Source: Blastococcus sp. Marseille-P5729 (lineage in GTDB: Bacteria > Actinomycetota > Actinomycetes > Mycobacteriales > Antricoccaceae). From it: a stretch of 64,000 nt of DNA. The position numbers and the translations under genes are program-made. This document shows, in pieces, positions 29,033 to 39,523 of the stretch (the first letter of the stretch is position 1; each line of letters opens with the position of its first letter). Under the pieces are notes generated by a model, which saw only the letters and a program-made list of their open reading frames with translations, did not search any database and was not told the DNA's origin. Where the stretch lies: contig NZ_OMPO01000002.1 in NCBI RefSeq assembly GCF_900292035.1, positions 1-64,000 of the forward strand, read 5' to 3'.

Positions 29033-29815
29033 GTGTCTACCGCCAAGCAACGCCGCGAAGCAGCCCACCGCAAGCTCGAGCGACAGATCGCCAAGCGTCA
29101 GGAGGCCGAGCGTCAGCGTAAGCAGCAGATGATCATCTTGAGCCTCGTAGCCTCGGTCGTCGTGATCGGCCTCGTGACGTGGATGGCGGTTGCGAGCAGC
29201 AACAGCTCGGACGAGGAGGCCAACGCCAGCGGCGCGAACGCCGGCACCCCCTCCGAGGTGTGCGGATATGTCGCGGACGGCACCGGTGAGCCGACCGTGG
29301 GGATGCCCTCGGACGAGGACCTCGAGGAGACCGGCACCGTCGATCTGGCCGTGGCCACCAACCGGGGCGAGCTCACGATCGAGCTGGACCGTTCCAAGGC
29401 ACCGTGTGCCGTCAACAGTTTCGTGTTCCTGACCGAGGCGCACTTCTTCGACAACACCATCTGTCACCGGCTGACCAGCGGCTCGTTCGGCGTCCTGCAG
29501 TGCGGCGACCCCACCGGCAGCGGCATGGGCGGTCCGGGGTACCGCTTCAACGAGGAGACCCCGACCGCCGCCGATCCCTACCCGGAGGGCACCGTCGCGA
29601 TGGCCAACAGCGGCCAACCCGGCACCACCGGTTCGCAGTTCTTCATCTGCTACACCTCCTGCAGCGTGCTACCGCCGAGCTACTCCGCGGTCGGCACGGT
29701 CACCGAAGGCCTGGAAGTCGTGAAGACGATCGCCGCCGAGGGCACGGACAACGGCAGCCAGGACGGCGCGCCGATGAACGAGGTCCGGATCGAGACCCTC
29801 TCGCTCGCGGCTTGA
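29033..29815 (+). CDS. Membrane-anchored cyclophilin-type peptidyl-prolyl isomerase
   Basis: The GTG at 29033 (VSTAKQRREAAHRKLERQIA) was chosen because AGGAG lies at 29020-29024. The 260-residue protein has a basic, helical N-terminus, one membrane segment (about residues 36-56) and an external cyclophilin domain (FDNTICHRLTSG, GSGMGGPGYRFNEE, GTVAMANSGQPGTTGSQFFI). The substitution FFICY for the usual FFI-x-Y and the CYTSCS cysteine pair resemble other actinobacterial exported cyclophilins. It converges on relA, 7 bp apart, as in mycobacteria. Confidence 0.92.
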   Translation: MSTAKQRREAAHRKLERQIAKRQEAERQRKQQMIILSLVASVVVIGLVTWMAVASSNSSDEEANASGANAGTPSEVCGYVADGTGEPTVGMPSDEDLEETGTVDLAVATNRGELTIELDRSKAPCAVNSFVFLTEAHFFDNTICHRLTSGSFGVLQCGDPTGSGMGGPGYRFNEETPTAADPYPEGTVAMANSGQPGTTGSQFFICYTSCSVLPPSYSAVGTVTEGLEVVKTIAAEGTDNGSQDGAPMNEVRIETLSLAA

Positions 29816-29822
29816 TCCCCGG

Positions 29823-32102
29823 CTACTCCGTGACGCGGTAGGCGTCATAGACGCCGTTGACGCTGCGGATGTTGCGCAGCACGTTCACCAGGTGCTTGGC
29901 GTCGGCCAGCTCGAAGGTGAACCGGCTGGTGGCGATCCGGTCCTTGCCGATCTGCATGTTCGCCGACAGGATGTTGACCTTCTCATCGGAGATCACCCGC
30001 GTCATGTCCGAGAGCAGTCCCTGCCGGTCGAGCGCCTCGACCTGGATGGCGACCAGGAAGACCGCCTGGGCCCCGGTGTCCCACTCGACCTCGATCAGCC
30101 GCTCGGGTTCGCTTCTCAGCGCCGCGGTGTTGCTGCAGTCCACCCGGTGCACGCTCACCGCGCCGCCGCGGGTCACGAACCCGAGGATGGCGTCCCCAGG
30201 GACCGGGGTGCAGCAGCGGGCCAGCTTGACCCAGATGTCGCCATGGCCCTTGACCGTGATGCCGGTGTTGCTGGCCTCGCGGCGCGAACGCTTGGTGACC
30301 GGGAGATTGTCGCTCTCCTCCTGAGCGGCGGCGCTCTCCTGCGCCTGCTTCGACAACGCGGCGACGATCTTGGCGGTCACGCTCGTGGCGGACACGTGGT
30401 TCTCGCCGATGGCGGCGTACAACGCGTTGGGGCTGTCGTAGGACAGCTTCGTGGCGACCTCTTCGATCGCCGTGCCACCGAAGGCCCGCTTGAGCGGGAC
30501 GCCGGCCTTGCGCATCGCCTTCGTCAGCGCCTCGCGGCCGTTCTCGATGGCGTCCTCGCGCCGTTCACGGGCGAACCAGTGGCGGATCTTGGTGCGGGTC
30601 CGCGGCGCGGCGACGAACTGCAGCCAGTCGCGGGACGGCCCGGCCGCGTCCGACTTCGAGGTGAGGATCTCGACGATGTCGCCGTTCTCGAGGGTGGAGT
30701 CCAGCGGCACCAATGAGCCGTTCACCCGTGCGCCGACGCACCGATGGCCGACCTCGGTGTGGACGGCGTACGCGAAGTCGACGGGCGTTGCGCCGCCGGT
30801 GAGGTGGATGACGGCGCCCTTGGGCGTGAAGGCGAAGACCTCCCCGGAGCTCAGATCACCCTTGAGGGTGTCGATGAAGTCGCCGGACTCCTTGGTCTCG
30901 CTCTGCCACTCGAGCATCTGGCGGACCCACTGCATGTCGGCCTTGCCCCCGACACCGCCGGTGTCCTTATAACGCCAGTGCGCGGCGATGCCGTACTCGG
31001 CCAGGCGGTGCATCTCGTGGGTGCGGATCTGCAGCTCGACCGCCCGGCCCCGGGGGCCGACGAGGGTGGTGTGCAGGGACTGGTAGTGGTTGACCTTCGG
31101 GGTGGCGATGTAGTCCTTGAACCGGCCCGGCATCGGCGTCCACGTCGAGTGCAGCAGGCCCAGCGCGGCGTAGCAGTCGTGGACCGAGTCGAGCATGACG
31201 CGGACGCCGACGAGGTCGTAGATGTCGTCGAACTCCCGCCCCCGCACCACCATCTTCTGGTAGATCGAGTAGTAGTGCTTGGGCCGGCCGGTGAGGGTCG
31301 CCTTGATGCCGGACTCCTTGAGCTTGTGCTCGACCTCCTTCATGAACCCCTCGAGGAAGGTGTCGCGGGACGGTGTCCGCTCGGCGACCAGGCGGGCGAT
31401 CTCGTCGTAGCGCTTGGAGTGCAGCGTCGCGAAGGCGAGGTCCTCGAGCTCCCACTTGACGGTGTTCATGCCCAGCCGGTGCGCAAGCGGGGCGAGCACC
31501 TCTAAGGTCTCGCGGGCCTTCTTGGCCTGCTTGGCCGGCGGGAGGTGGCGCAGGGTACGCATGTTGTGCAGCCGGTCGCCGAGCTTGATGACGAGCACGC
31601 GGGGGTCCTTGGCCATCGCCAGCAGCATCTTGCGGATGGTCTCGGCCTGGGCCGCGTCGCCATACTGGACCTTGTCGAGCTTGGTGACGCCGTCGACCAG
31701 GTGGGCAACCTCGTGACCGAAGTCCGAGATGAGCTGCTCGAGCGTGTACTCGGTGTCCTCGACGGTGTCGTGCAGCAGGGCGGCCACCAACGTGGTGGTG
31801 TCCATACCGAGGTCGGCGAGGATCACCGCGACCGCCAGCGGGTGGGTGATGTAGGGATCGCCCGAGCGGCGGGTCTGCTCGCGGTGATGGAGCTCCGCGG
31901 TGTCGTACGCGCGCTGCAGCACCTGCAGGCCGGCATCGGGGTGGTGGGTGCGGTGCGAGCGCACCACCGGCTCGAGCTCGGTGCGCACGCCGTACCCGCG
32001 CGGGTTCGGCGCGAACGCCCGGACCAGGCGGTTGCGTACCCGCCGTCGCCTGGTCGACTGCAGGTCGGCGCTCGTGGTGGAGCGCGCCACGGTCTCACTC
32101 AT
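29823..32102 (-). CDS. relA: Bifunctional (p)ppGpp synthetase/hydrolase (RelA/SpoT)
   Basis: The start is the ATG at 32102 ([20 protein letters not shown]); the longer upstream frame overlaps apt and is not family-like. The 759-residue RSH protein has an HD hydrolase domain ([35 protein letters not shown]), a synthetase domain ([28 protein letters not shown]), TGS ([13 protein letters not shown]), a zinc-finger-like region with CCTP, and a C-terminal ACT domain. The intact HD motif indicates a bifunctional enzyme, as expected when a single long RSH serves the stringent response. It lies 44 bp after apt in the secD-secF-apt-relA run. Confidence 0.97.
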   Translation of the reverse strand: MSETVARSTTSADLQSTRRRRVRNRLVRAFAPNPRGYGVRTELEPVVRSHRTHHPDAGLQVLQRAYDTAELHHREQTRRSGDPYITHPLAVAVILADLGMDTTTLVAALLHDTVEDTEYTLEQLISDFGHEVAHLVDGVTKLDKVQYGDAAQAETIRKMLLAMAKDPRVLVIKLGDRLHNMRTLRHLPPAKQAKKARETLEVLAPLAHRLGMNTVKWELEDLAFATLHSKRYDEIARLVAERTPSRDTFLEGFMKEVEHKLKESGIKATLTGRPKHYYSIYQKMVVRGREFDDIYDLVGVRVMLDSVHDCYAALGLLHSTWTPMPGRFKDYIATPKVNHYQSLHTTLVGPRGRAVELQIRTHEMHRLAEYGIAAHWRYKDTGGVGGKADMQWVRQMLEWQSETKESGDFIDTLKGDLSSGEVFAFTPKGAVIHLTGGATPVDFAYAVHTEVGHRCVGARVNGSLVPLDSTLENGDIVEILTSKSDAAGPSRDWLQFVAAPRTRTKIRHWFARERREDAIENGREALTKAMRKAGVPLKRAFGGTAIEEVATKLSYDSPNALYAAIGENHVSATSVTAKIVAALSKQAQESAAAQEESDNLPVTKRSRREASNTGITVKGHGDIWVKLARCCTPVPGDAILGFVTRGGAVSVHRVDCSNTAALRSEPERLIEVEWDTGAQAVFLVAIQVEALDRQGLLSDMTRVISDEKVNILSANMQIGKDRIATSRFTFELADAKHLVNVLRNIRSVNGVYDAYRVTE

Positions 32103-32146
32103 GACGCCCCCTTCGCTCGCGCTGGCCGAAGTACTCAGTCTACGGC

Positions 32147-32707
32147 TCAGGCCGTCCACGCCGCCTTGAACGGCACGTCGTTGTCGCGGAGGATCTTCGC
32201 CCCGCCAAGGGCCTCGATCTCGAACAGCACCCAGGAGTCGACGATCTGCGCACCGAGCCCGCGCAGCAACGACGCCGCCGCGACCATGGTCCCACCGGTG
32301 GCCAGGACGTCGTCGATCAGCAGTACTCGCTGCCCGGGCCGCACCGAGCCCGCGCGGACCTCGATCGTCGCCTCGCCGTACTCGAGGGAGTAGGTCTGGG
32401 TGACCGTCGGCGAGGGCAGCTTGCCGGCCTTGCGGATCGGCAGCACTCCGGCGCCGAGCCGGTAGCCGACCGCGGCGCACAGCAGGAAGCCGCGGGCCTC
32501 GATGCCGGCGACGGTCTCGACCCCGCCTTCCTCCTCGATCACCTCACACATGAGGTCGACGACCTTGGTGAAGGCCGGGCCGGTGGCGAACAGCTTGGTG
32601 AAGTCCCGGAAGAGCACTCCCGGGACGGGAAAGTCCGGCGTCTCGTGGCAGTGGGTGCGCACGAGCTCCTCGAGCTCCAGCGCGCGGGTGGTGCTCAGCT
32701 GCGTCAT
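32147..32707 (-). CDS. apt: Adenine phosphoribosyltransferase
   Basis: This 186-residue protein shows the PRPP-binding motif [14 protein letters not shown] and the APRT marks [28 protein letters not shown] and [11 protein letters not shown]. It salvages adenine to AMP. The ATG overlaps the secF stop (32704-32707). The secD-secF-apt-relA order is widespread in actinobacteria. Confidence 0.96.
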   Translation of the reverse strand: MTQLSTTRALELEELVRTHCHETPDFPVPGVLFRDFTKLFATGPAFTKVVDLMCEVIEEEGGVETVAGIEARGFLLCAAVGYRLGAGVLPIRKAGKLPSPTVTQTYSLEYGEATIEVRAGSVRPGQRVLLIDDVLATGGTMVAAASLLRGLGAQIVDSWVLFEIEALGGAKILRDNDVPFKAAWTA

Positions 32708-34080
32708 CGTCGTTTCTTCCGATCTCGCTGCGGCTTGGCGCCGGGCCGGGGTGCGGTGCCTGCTCGGCGTACGACGGCCCGTTCCGCATCGTCGTCGACG
32801 GGAGACGCGCCGGCGTCGGTGAGCGTATCGGACGCAGCGTTGGTGGCGCGGGCGGAATCCGGGCTGGACTTCGCGGCCGCCCGGGCTCTCGCCTTGGCCT
32901 TGGCCGAGGTCTTGCGGGACGGGTTGCCGGGGGTCTTGGTGGTCCCGCGAGCCCGTCGCGCCTTGACCTTGTTGGTCAGCTCGACGAACTCCGGACGGCG
33001 CTCGGTCAGGTCGGCAGCGATCGGCGCGGCCAGGAAGATCGAGGAGTAGATGCCCGCGGCCATGCCGATCAGCAGCACCAGGGCGAGGTCCTTCAGTGTG
33101 CCGACTCCGAGAATGCCGGCGCCGACGACCAGCAGGGCTGCGACCGGCAGCAGCGAGATGACGGTGGTGCTGATCGAGCGCATCAGAGTCTGGTTGATGC
33201 CGAGGTTCGTCGCCTCGGAGAAGGTCATCCGGCTCCCTGCGAGCAGTGGCCGGGTGTTCTCATCGACCTTGTCGAAGACCACCACGGTGTCGTACAGCGA
33301 GAACCCGAGGATGGTCAGCATGCCGATCACGGTGGCCGGTGTCACCTCGAAGCCGATGAGCGCATAAATGCCGGCGGTGACCACGAGGTCGTGCAGCAGC
33401 GCGGCCATGGCGCCGATGACCAGCTCCCACCGGTAGCGGAAGCGCAGGAACACCGAGACGACGACGAGGAAGACGACCAGGGCGATGATCGCCTTGCGCG
33501 AGACGTCGTCACCCCAGGTGGCGTCGATCGACTGGACGCTGACCTGGGCACGCACGGTGTCGTCGGTGATCTCGGTGCCGGCTGCGTTGAGCCGGTTCTC
33601 GATCTCGCCGCGGAAGCTGGCGGCAAGATCCGCGGCGATCGCGTTGGCGGTCTCCGGCGACACCGCGCCGGTCTTGACCAGGATCGAGGTTGCCTCGCCG
33701 GTGCCGACCACCTGCGTGGTGGCGATCAGCGCGGGTTCCTCGTCGTCGGGCAGCTCGGCGTTGGCGGCGTCCAGCCCGTCCTGGACGACCTGGGTGGCCT
33801 GGTCCTGGGCGGCCGCCGACGCGGGCACCTCGAAGGTGTTTCCACCGGCGAAGTCGATGCCGAAGTTCAGGCCCTTGATCCCGATCAGGGCGAGGGTGCC
33901 GACCACCAAGGCGATGGCGACCCCGTAGATGACCTTGCGGATCCCGATGAAGTCGAATCCGGCCTCGCCCGTGTAGAGCCGGTGGCCGAAGCTGCCGATG
34001 CCCTTCTTGGGCGCCTTGTTCACGAGGTCCTGGCGGTCTGCCGCCGCGTCGTCGGCGATCGCGGTGCTGCGCTTGCTCAC
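32704..34080 (-). CDS. secF: Protein translocase subunit SecF with long basic tail
   Basis: This 458-residue protein has six membrane segments and the SecF signatures INFGIDFAGGNTFEVPA-like in P1, RFRYRWELVIGAMAALLHDL, and TILGFSLYDTVVVFDKVDEN. With SecD it uses the proton gradient to assist export after SecYEG. The last ~95 residues form an unusual cytoplasmic tail, rich in Ala, Lys and Arg (RKTSAKAKARARAAAKSS; final DRKKRR), longer than in model bacteria. The GTG start overlaps the secD stop. Confidence 0.95.
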   Translation of the reverse strand: MSKRSTAIADDAAADRQDLVNKAPKKGIGSFGHRLYTGEAGFDFIGIRKVIYGVAIALVVGTLALIGIKGLNFGIDFAGGNTFEVPASAAAQDQATQVVQDGLDAANAELPDDEEPALIATTQVVGTGEATSILVKTGAVSPETANAIAADLAASFRGEIENRLNAAGTEITDDTVRAQVSVQSIDATWGDDVSRKAIIALVVFLVVVSVFLRFRYRWELVIGAMAALLHDLVVTAGIYALIGFEVTPATVIGMLTILGFSLYDTVVVFDKVDENTRPLLAGSRMTFSEATNLGINQTLMRSISTTVISLLPVAALLVVGAGILGVGTLKDLALVLLIGMAAGIYSSIFLAAPIAADLTERRPEFVELTNKVKARRARGTTKTPGNPSRKTSAKAKARARAAAKSSPDSARATNAASDTLTDAGASPVDDDAERAVVRRAGTAPRPGAKPQRDRKKRR

Positions 34081-35828
34081 TTAGTGGCCCCCACTTCGCG
34101 CTCGGACTCGGCCTGCTCGCGGGCGGCGCGCCGTGCGGCTGCACGCTCCTTGGCCGAGCCCGTGCCCACGCTGCGGGCGGCCGTGGACTCGACCCGGCCG
34201 GAGCGCACCGCCTGCCCGAGTCCCGACACCAGCGGTGAGGAGAAGGTGTTGAACCGCGAGAGCCAGGACACCAGGGGGTGGGTGAACAGGAACACGACCA
34301 CGAGGTCGAGGACGGTGGACAGCCCGAGCGTGAAGGCGAAGCCGCGGACCTCACCGACGGTCAGCAGGTACAGGATGACGGCAGCGAGGAAGCTGACCAT
34401 GTCCGCCGAGAGGATCGTCTTGCGGGCGCGCTCCCAGGCCCGCGGCACGGCCGAGCGCATGGATCTGCCGTCGCGGACCTCGTCTTTGAGCCGCTCGAAG
34501 TACACGACGAATGAGTCGGCGGTGATGCCGATGGCGACGATGAACCCGGCGATGCCGGACAGCGTCAGGGTCAACCCGACTCCGCGCGACAGCAGCACCA
34601 GGACGGCGTATACGAGCGCGCCGGAGATGAGGAGGCTCGCGACGGTGATCAGGCCGAGCAGCCGGTAGTACAGCAGGCAGTAGATGACCACCAGCCCGAG
34701 GCCGATCAGGCCGGCGAGCATGCCCGCCTTCAGCTGCTCCATGCCGAGCGTGGCCGACACCGAGCGCGCCTCGGACTGCGTGAAGGTCAGCGGCAGCGCG
34801 CCGTACTTCAGGGAGTTGGCGAGGTTCGCGGCCGTCTCCTGCGTGAAGCCGCCGGTGATCTGAGTGGTCCCGTCGATCCGGTTGTTGATCTGCGGCGCGG
34901 ACAGCACCCGCTGGTCGAGCACGATCGCGGTCTGGGCGCCGATGTTGGCTGCAGTGTAGTCCGCCCACGCCTCGCGGCCGGCGTTGTTCAGCTCGAGCGA
35001 GACGACCCAGCCCTGGCCGGTCTGGGTGTCGAAGCCGGAGGTCGCGTTCGTGATCTGGGTGCCCTTGAAGATCACCGGGCCGAGGATGTACTTCATGCCA
35101 CCCTCACCGCAGGCCACCATGAACTGGTTCTCACCGGGCTGGGTGGGGTGGACGTTGACCTTCGCGCAGTCGAGGGTCGGCGCGATCGCGGCGGCCTCCT
35201 CCTGGGTGTCGGCGCCCTGCTGGATGCTCTGGGTGCCGTCGGTGCCCTCGGTCGGTCCGGGCTCGGCCGCTTCGGGCGTCTCCGGGGCGGCACTCTCCTG
35301 CGGAGCCTCGGGGGCCGCGCTCTGTCCATCCGCGGGCGCCGCATCGGTCGGCGCGGCATCGGTCGGCGTGGCATCGGTCGCGTTGGCCTGCGCCGCGTTC
35401 GGGTCGCTCGCCGCAGGGTCGGTGGCGTTCGGGTCGGCTGACGGGTCGGCGGGCGCCGATCCGACCACGGAGCGCATCTCCAGCAGGGCCGTCGCGCCGA
35501 GCTGGTGGATCTGCTCCCCCGCGCCACCCGGCACCGAGATGATGATGTTGCGATCACCCTCGGTGGTGACCTCGGCCGAGGCGACGCCCATGCCGTTCAC
35601 CCGGTCCTCGATGATCTGGCGCGCGACCTGCAGGTCCCCGCCGGACGGCGCGTCGCCGGACTCGGTCACCGCACGAAGGGTCACCGTCGTCCCGCCGCGT
35701 AGGTCCAGCCCCAGCTTGGGAGTGTGGTCCTTGCCGCCGAGGAACACCCCGGCGTAGAGCGCGGCCAGCAACGCCAGCAGGACGAGGAAGTACCGCGCTA
35801 CCGGCTGATAGCCGTGAGGTCGAGCCAC
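34077..35828 (-). CDS. secD: Protein translocase subunit SecD with Ala/Pro/Asp-rich insertion
   Basis: This 583-residue protein has TM1 (YFLVLLALLAALYAGVFLGG), the P1 head (LGLDLRGGTTVTLRA, IIEDRVNGMGVASAEVT) and the C-terminal five-TM bundle (IAGFIVAIGITADSFVVYFER). Between about residues 120 and 205 a low-complexity insert made of Ala, Pro, Asp, Thr and Glu interrupts the periplasmic region; shorter versions occur in other actinobacteria. Ends GATK, stop overlapping secF. Confidence 0.95.
   Translation of the reverse strand: MARPHGYQPVARYFLVLLALLAALYAGVFLGGKDHTPKLGLDLRGGTTVTLRAVTESGDAPSGGDLQVARQIIEDRVNGMGVASAEVTTEGDRNIIISVPGGAGEQIHQLGATALLEMRSVVGSAPADPSADPNATDPAASDPNAAQANATDATPTDAAPTDAAPADGQSAAPEAPQESAAPETPEAAEPGPTEGTDGTQSIQQGADTQEEAAAIAPTLDCAKVNVHPTQPGENQFMVACGEGGMKYILGPVIFKGTQITNATSGFDTQTGQGWVVSLELNNAGREAWADYTAANIGAQTAIVLDQRVLSAPQINNRIDGTTQITGGFTQETAANLANSLKYGALPLTFTQSEARSVSATLGMEQLKAGMLAGLIGLGLVVIYCLLYYRLLGLITVASLLISGALVYAVLVLLSRGVGLTLTLSGIAGFIVAIGITADSFVVYFERLKDEVRDGRSMRSAVPRAWERARKTILSADMVSFLAAVILYLLTVGEVRGFAFTLGLSTVLDLVVVFLFTHPLVSWLSRFNTFSSPLVSGLGQAVRSGRVESTAARSVGTGSAKERAAARRAAREQAESEREVGATK
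35341..35385 (-). repeat. 15-bp tandem repeat inside secD
   Basis: Three head-to-tail 15-bp units beginning GCATCGGTCG (35341-35355, 35356-35370, 35371-35385), the third diverged at the end. They encode the TDAAP-type repeats of the SecD insertion. Confidence 0.8.
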
Positions 35829-35855
35829 ATCTACTACTTTCGGTCCGCGGGTGCG

Positions 35856-36242
35856 TCAGCGCTCGTCGACCGGCGATGCCGGCGGCTCGTCCCGCCCGTC
35901 CCGGTCGTCGCGGCCGATGATGTCGTCACCGGGCTGCTGGGCGCCGCTGCGCTCGGCCTCGGTCTCCGCGCGCAGGATCGCGTGCGTGACCACCGTCGTG
36001 ACCACGCCCGGGGCGATCTCGACCTCGGCGCGGCCGCCGCCGATGCTGCGGACCGTGCCGTAGAAGCCGCTGCCCAGCAGGACCCGGGTGCCCGGGGTCA
36101 TCGAGGTGATCATCGCGGCCTGCTGCGCCATCTGCTTCTTGCGGCTGCGGAACATCAGAAACAGCATGCCGGCGATGAGAACCAGCGGCAGAAGCAAGGT
36201 GAGCTGCGAAGCGAGGCCGGTCTGTTCGGCGGCGAGAAGCAC
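35856..36242 (-). CDS. yajC: Preprotein translocase accessory subunit YajC
   Basis: The GTG at 36242 was chosen, giving 128 residues that begin MLLAAEQTGLASQLTLLLPL with the single membrane segment near the N-terminus. The YajC core follows (FRSRKKQMAQQAAMITSM, GTRVLLGSGFYGTVRSI, VVTTVVTHAILR), then an acidic, disordered tail. It associates with SecDF. It precedes secD by 27 bp. The longer open frame to 36314 adds a non-conserved N-terminus. Confidence 0.92.
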   Translation of the reverse strand: MLLAAEQTGLASQLTLLLPLVLIAGMLFLMFRSRKKQMAQQAAMITSMTPGTRVLLGSGFYGTVRSIGGGRAEVEIAPGVVTTVVTHAILRAETEAERSGAQQPGDDIIGRDDRDGRDEPPASPVDER

Positions 36243-36341
36243 GGCGGTTGTCCTAGCGGTGGGAGTCAGAGAAGGCGGCCAGCGGACGTCGGGGTGGCCC
36301 GCGGGCGCCAGCAAACCATCCTAGGTTACGTCACGTGCGGA

Positions 36342-37376
36342 TCAGAACAGCGCGTGCTCGTCGGGCGGCATGGTGATGCCCACGTGATTCCAGGCCTGGC
36401 GGGTCGCCACCCGGCCACGCGGGGTGCGGGCGAGCAGCCCGGCGCGCACCAGGAACGGCTCGGCGACCTCCTCGACGGTCTGCACCTCCTCGCCGACGGC
36501 GAGCGCCAGCGTCGACACTCCGACCGGGCCCCCGTTGAACTGCCGCACCAAGGCCTCGATCACCAGGCGGTCCAGACGGTCCAGGCCCAGTTCGTCGATG
36601 TCGTAGACGTCGAGAGCGGCGCGCGCCACGTCGCGGTTCAGGTGCCCGTCGGCGCGGACCTGCGCGAAGTCCCGGGCGCGGCGCAACAGCCGGTTGGCGA
36701 TACGCGGGGTGCCACGGCTGCGCCGAGCGATCTCGGTGGCTCCGCCAGCGTCGATGTCGATGCCGAGCAGGTCAGCGCTGCGCCCGATGACCTTCTCAAG
36801 CTCCTCGTCGGCGTAGAAGTCCATGTGCGCGACGAAGCCGAACCGATCGCGCAACGGACCGGTGAGCAGTCCCGACCTGGTGGTCGCACCCACGAGCGTG
36901 AAGGGCGCGACATCCAGCGGGATCGCGGTGGCGCCCGGCCCCTTGCCGACGACGACGTCGACGCGGAAGTCCTCCATCGCGATGTAGAGCATCTCCTCGG
37001 CGGGGCGGGCGATGCGGTGGATCTCGTCGATGAACAGCACGTCTCCCTCGTCGAGGGTCGACAGCATCGCCGCGAGGTCACCGGCCCGCTCGATCGCGGG
37101 CCCGCTGGTGATCCGGATCGACGCGCCGAGCTCCGCGGCGATGATCATCGCCAGGCTGGTCTTGCCCAGACCCGGTGGGCCCGACAGCAGGATGTGGTCC
37201 GGGGGCTGGCGGCGTGCCTTGGCGCTGTCGAGCACGACGCCGAGCTGCTCGCGGACCCGCACCTGACCGACGAAGTCGGCCAGGGTCTTCGGGCGCAGCG
37301 AGGTCTCGACGTCTCGGTCGTCGATGTCGGCGTACGGCGAGACGATCTCGGGAAGCTCGTCGGGGTGCTCGGTCAT
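36342..37376 (-). CDS. ruvB: Holliday junction ATP-dependent DNA helicase RuvB
   Basis: This 344-residue AAA+ motor has Walker [18 protein letters not shown], Walker [10 protein letters not shown], sensor 1 [20 protein letters not shown] and the arginine-finger helix [19 protein letters not shown]. The C-terminal winged helix ([17 protein letters not shown]) binds DNA. It is the last gene of the ruvC-ruvA-ruvB operon, 16 bp after ruvA. It drives branch migration. Confidence 0.98.
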   Translation of the reverse strand: MTEHPDELPEIVSPYADIDDRDVETSLRPKTLADFVGQVRVREQLGVVLDSAKARRQPPDHILLSGPPGLGKTSLAMIIAAELGASIRITSGPAIERAGDLAAMLSTLDEGDVLFIDEIHRIARPAEEMLYIAMEDFRVDVVVGKGPGATAIPLDVAPFTLVGATTRSGLLTGPLRDRFGFVAHMDFYADEELEKVIGRSADLLGIDIDAGGATEIARRSRGTPRIANRLLRRARDFAQVRADGHLNRDVARAALDVYDIDELGLDRLDRLVIEALVRQFNGGPVGVSTLALAVGEEVQTVEEVAEPFLVRAGLLARTPRGRVATRQAWNHVGITMPPDEHALF

Positions 37377-37392
37377 GACCTGGCCAGTATGC

Positions 37393-38016
37393 CTACTTGC
37401 TCAGCGAGCGCAGGGCGGCGCGCAGCAGGACGGCGACCTCCACCCGCCCGTCGCGCTCGATCGCCTCGGCCGCCTGCGGCTCGAGGGCGTCGACCGCACC
37501 CTCGGCCTCACCGCTCGACCAGCCCAGACCCGTCAGCGCACCAAGCAGCTGCTCGCGCCATGGTGCGACCGGGGCGATCGGAGTCGGCTCGCCGCCGGGC
37601 GTCGCGGGTGCAGCGAGCATGCCGACCTTGTCGCGCAGATCGAGGACCATCCGCTCGGCGCCCTTCTTGCCGATGCCCGGGACCCGGGTCAGCACGCCGA
37701 TCTCGCCGAGCGAGATCGCAGCGCGCACCTCGTGCACCGGAAGGGTCGAGAGCACAGCCTGCGCGACCTTCGGTCCGACGCCGTTGGCAGTCTGCAGCAG
37801 CTCGAACAGCTCACGCTCGTCGTCGTCGGCGAAGCCGTACAGCGTCAACGAGTCCTCACGCACCACGAGGCTGGTAGACACGTTCGCCTGCTCTCCGACG
37901 CGAAGCCGCGCGAGGGTGCCCGGAGCGCAGTGCACGAGCATGCCCACCCCACTGACCTCGATGACAGCGGCGCTCGGGCCCAGACTGCGGACCGTTCCGG
38001 TCAGCGAGGCGATCAT
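37393..38016 (-). CDS. ruvA: Holliday junction DNA helicase subunit RuvA
   Basis: The ATG at 38016 overlaps the ruvC stop (ATGA). The 207-residue product begins [20 protein letters not shown] with the OB domain. It then has the helix-hairpin-helix pair ([38 protein letters not shown]) and the C-terminal domain III ([19 protein letters not shown]) that contacts RuvB. Confidence 0.97.
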   Translation of the reverse strand: MIASLTGTVRSLGPSAAVIEVSGVGMLVHCAPGTLARLRVGEQANVSTSLVVREDSLTLYGFADDDERELFELLQTANGVGPKVAQAVLSTLPVHEVRAAISLGEIGVLTRVPGIGKKGAERMVLDLRDKVGMLAAPATPGGEPTPIAPVAPWREQLLGALTGLGWSSGEAEGAVDALEPQAAEAIERDGRVEVAVLLRAALRSLSK

Positions 38017-38543
38017 CGGCCTCCCGCCTTCGCGCCAGCGGCCGCCAGCGCCTGCTGGTAGCGGCTGACCGCGGCCCCGCGCCAGATGTGGCACGTGGCG
38101 ATGGCGAGCGCGTCGGCGGCATCCGCCGGCGTGGGGGGATCCGGTAGGCGCAGCACGCGGGCGACCATCAGCTGCACCTGGGCCTTGTCTGCCCGGCCCG
38201 AGCCGGTCACGGCGGCCTTGACCTCGGACGGGGTGTAGAGGAAGACCGGGACTCCCGCCTGGGCCGCATGCAGCAGGACGACGCCGGATGCCTGCGCGAC
38301 GCCCATGACGGTGCGAGTGTTGTGCTGGCTGAAGACCCGCTCGATGGCGACCGCCTGGGGGCGATAGATCTCGATGTGGTGCTGGATCGCCTCGGCGATG
38401 AGCACGAGCCGTTTGGCGACCTCGAGGTCGGAGGGCGTGCGGGTGACGGCGTGGTGCAGGTGCACCAGCGGCTTGCCGGCGCGTCCTTCGACGACGCCGA
38501 GACCGCACCGGGTCAGCCCGGGATCGACCCCCAGAACTCTCAT
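38013..38543 (-). CDS. ruvC: Holliday junction resolvase RuvC
   Basis: The ATG at 38543 (MRVLGVDPGLTRCGLGVVEG) was chosen; AAAGGG lies about 9 bp upstream. The 176-residue RNase-H-fold nuclease shows the acidic catalytic set: Asp7 in GVDPG, Glu in AIERVFSQHNTRTVMG, and the Asp pair in PPTPADAADALAIATCH. It cleaves Holliday junctions processed by RuvAB. Confidence 0.97.
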   Translation of the reverse strand: MRVLGVDPGLTRCGLGVVEGRAGKPLVHLHHAVTRTPSDLEVAKRLVLIAEAIQHHIEIYRPQAVAIERVFSQHNTRTVMGVAQASGVVLLHAAQAGVPVFLYTPSEVKAAVTGSGRADKAQVQLMVARVLRLPDPPTPADAADALAIATCHIWRGAAVSRYQQALAAAGAKAGGR

Positions 38544-38626
38544 CCGACGCCCTTTCTCGCACACCTGTTCGAGATGTCAGCGTAGGTCATTCAGCGGCCC
38601 CGGCCCGGCCGAACACGCCGGGGAGG

Positions 38627-39379
38627 TTAGTGGTCGATCTGGGCCATGACCTCGTCGGAGACGTCGAAGTTGGCGTAGACGTTCTGCACGTCGTCGCAGT
38701 CCTCGAGCGCCTCGATGAGCTTGAAGACCTTCTGCGCCGGCTCGGCTTCGAGCGGAACGCTGACGCTCGGCAGCCAGCTCGACTCGGCCGAGTCATAGTC
38801 GTGACCGGCCTGCTGCAGGGCCTCGCGGACGCCGACCAGGTCGGTCGCCTCGCTCACGACTTCGAAGGACTCCCCCAGGTCGTTGACCTCCTCAGCGCCG
38901 GCATCCAGCACGGCCTCCAGGACGTCGTCCTCACCGAGGCCGTTCTTGGGCAGGATCACCACGCCCTTGCGGCTGAACATGTAGGCGACCGAGCCCGGGT
39001 CGGCCATCTGGCCGCCGTTGCGGGTCATCGCCGTGCGCACCTCGCTGGCGGCGCGGTTCTTGTTGTCGGTGAGGCACTCGATGAGCATCGCCACGCCCGA
39101 CGGCCCGTAGCCCTCGTACATGATGGTCTGCCAGTCGGCCCCGCCGGCTTCCTCACCCGCGCCGCGTTTGCGCGCGCGCTCGATGTTGTCGTTCGGCACC
39201 GAGTTCTTCTTGGCCTTGGTGATCGCATCGAACAGCGTCGGGTTTCCGTCCGGGTCGCCACCACCAGTGCGGGCCGCGACTTCGACGTTCTTGACCAGCT
39301 TGGCGAACAGCTTGCCTCGCTTGGCGTCGATCACGGCCTTCTTGTGCTTGGTGGTCGCCCATTTGGAATGCCCGCTCAT
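38627..39379 (-). CDS. YebC/PmpR-family protein
   Basis: This 250-residue protein starts [20 protein letters not shown], the family hallmark. It continues through [39 protein letters not shown] and [13 protein letters not shown] at the end. Family members are described as DNA-binding regulators; more recent work on the paralogues assigns roles at ribosomes stalled on prolines. It lies 84 bp upstream of ruvC, as in mycobacteria. Confidence 0.96.
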   Translation of the reverse strand: MSGHSKWATTKHKKAVIDAKRGKLFAKLVKNVEVAARTGGGDPDGNPTLFDAITKAKKNSVPNDNIERARKRGAGEEAGGADWQTIMYEGYGPSGVAMLIECLTDNKNRAASEVRTAMTRNGGQMADPGSVAYMFSRKGVVILPKNGLGEDDVLEAVLDAGAEEVNDLGESFEVVSEATDLVGVREALQQAGHDYDSAESSWLPSVSVPLEAEPAQKVFKLIEALEDCDDVQNVYANFDVSDEVMAQIDH

Positions 39380-39523
39380 GCGCCGCCCTTCTGTGTCGCG
39401 ATTCGCGCCGGCCGGGCGCGTGAAAAGAACACGCGACAGGGTACTCGATGGCGGCGCCTACCGCCCAGTGCCGCAATAATCCGAGCATGGACCAACACCT
39501 TCCGGACGAACGCCGGTGCCGCG

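Noticed and set aside
29823-32480. 885-codon version of relA
   Set aside because: The first 126 codons are out-of-frame apt sequence; the RSH start is the ATG at 32102.
35724-37877. 717-codon plus-strand open frame across yajC, ruvB and ruvA
   Set aside because: It spans three real genes on the other strand and its translation is low-complexity shadow sequence.
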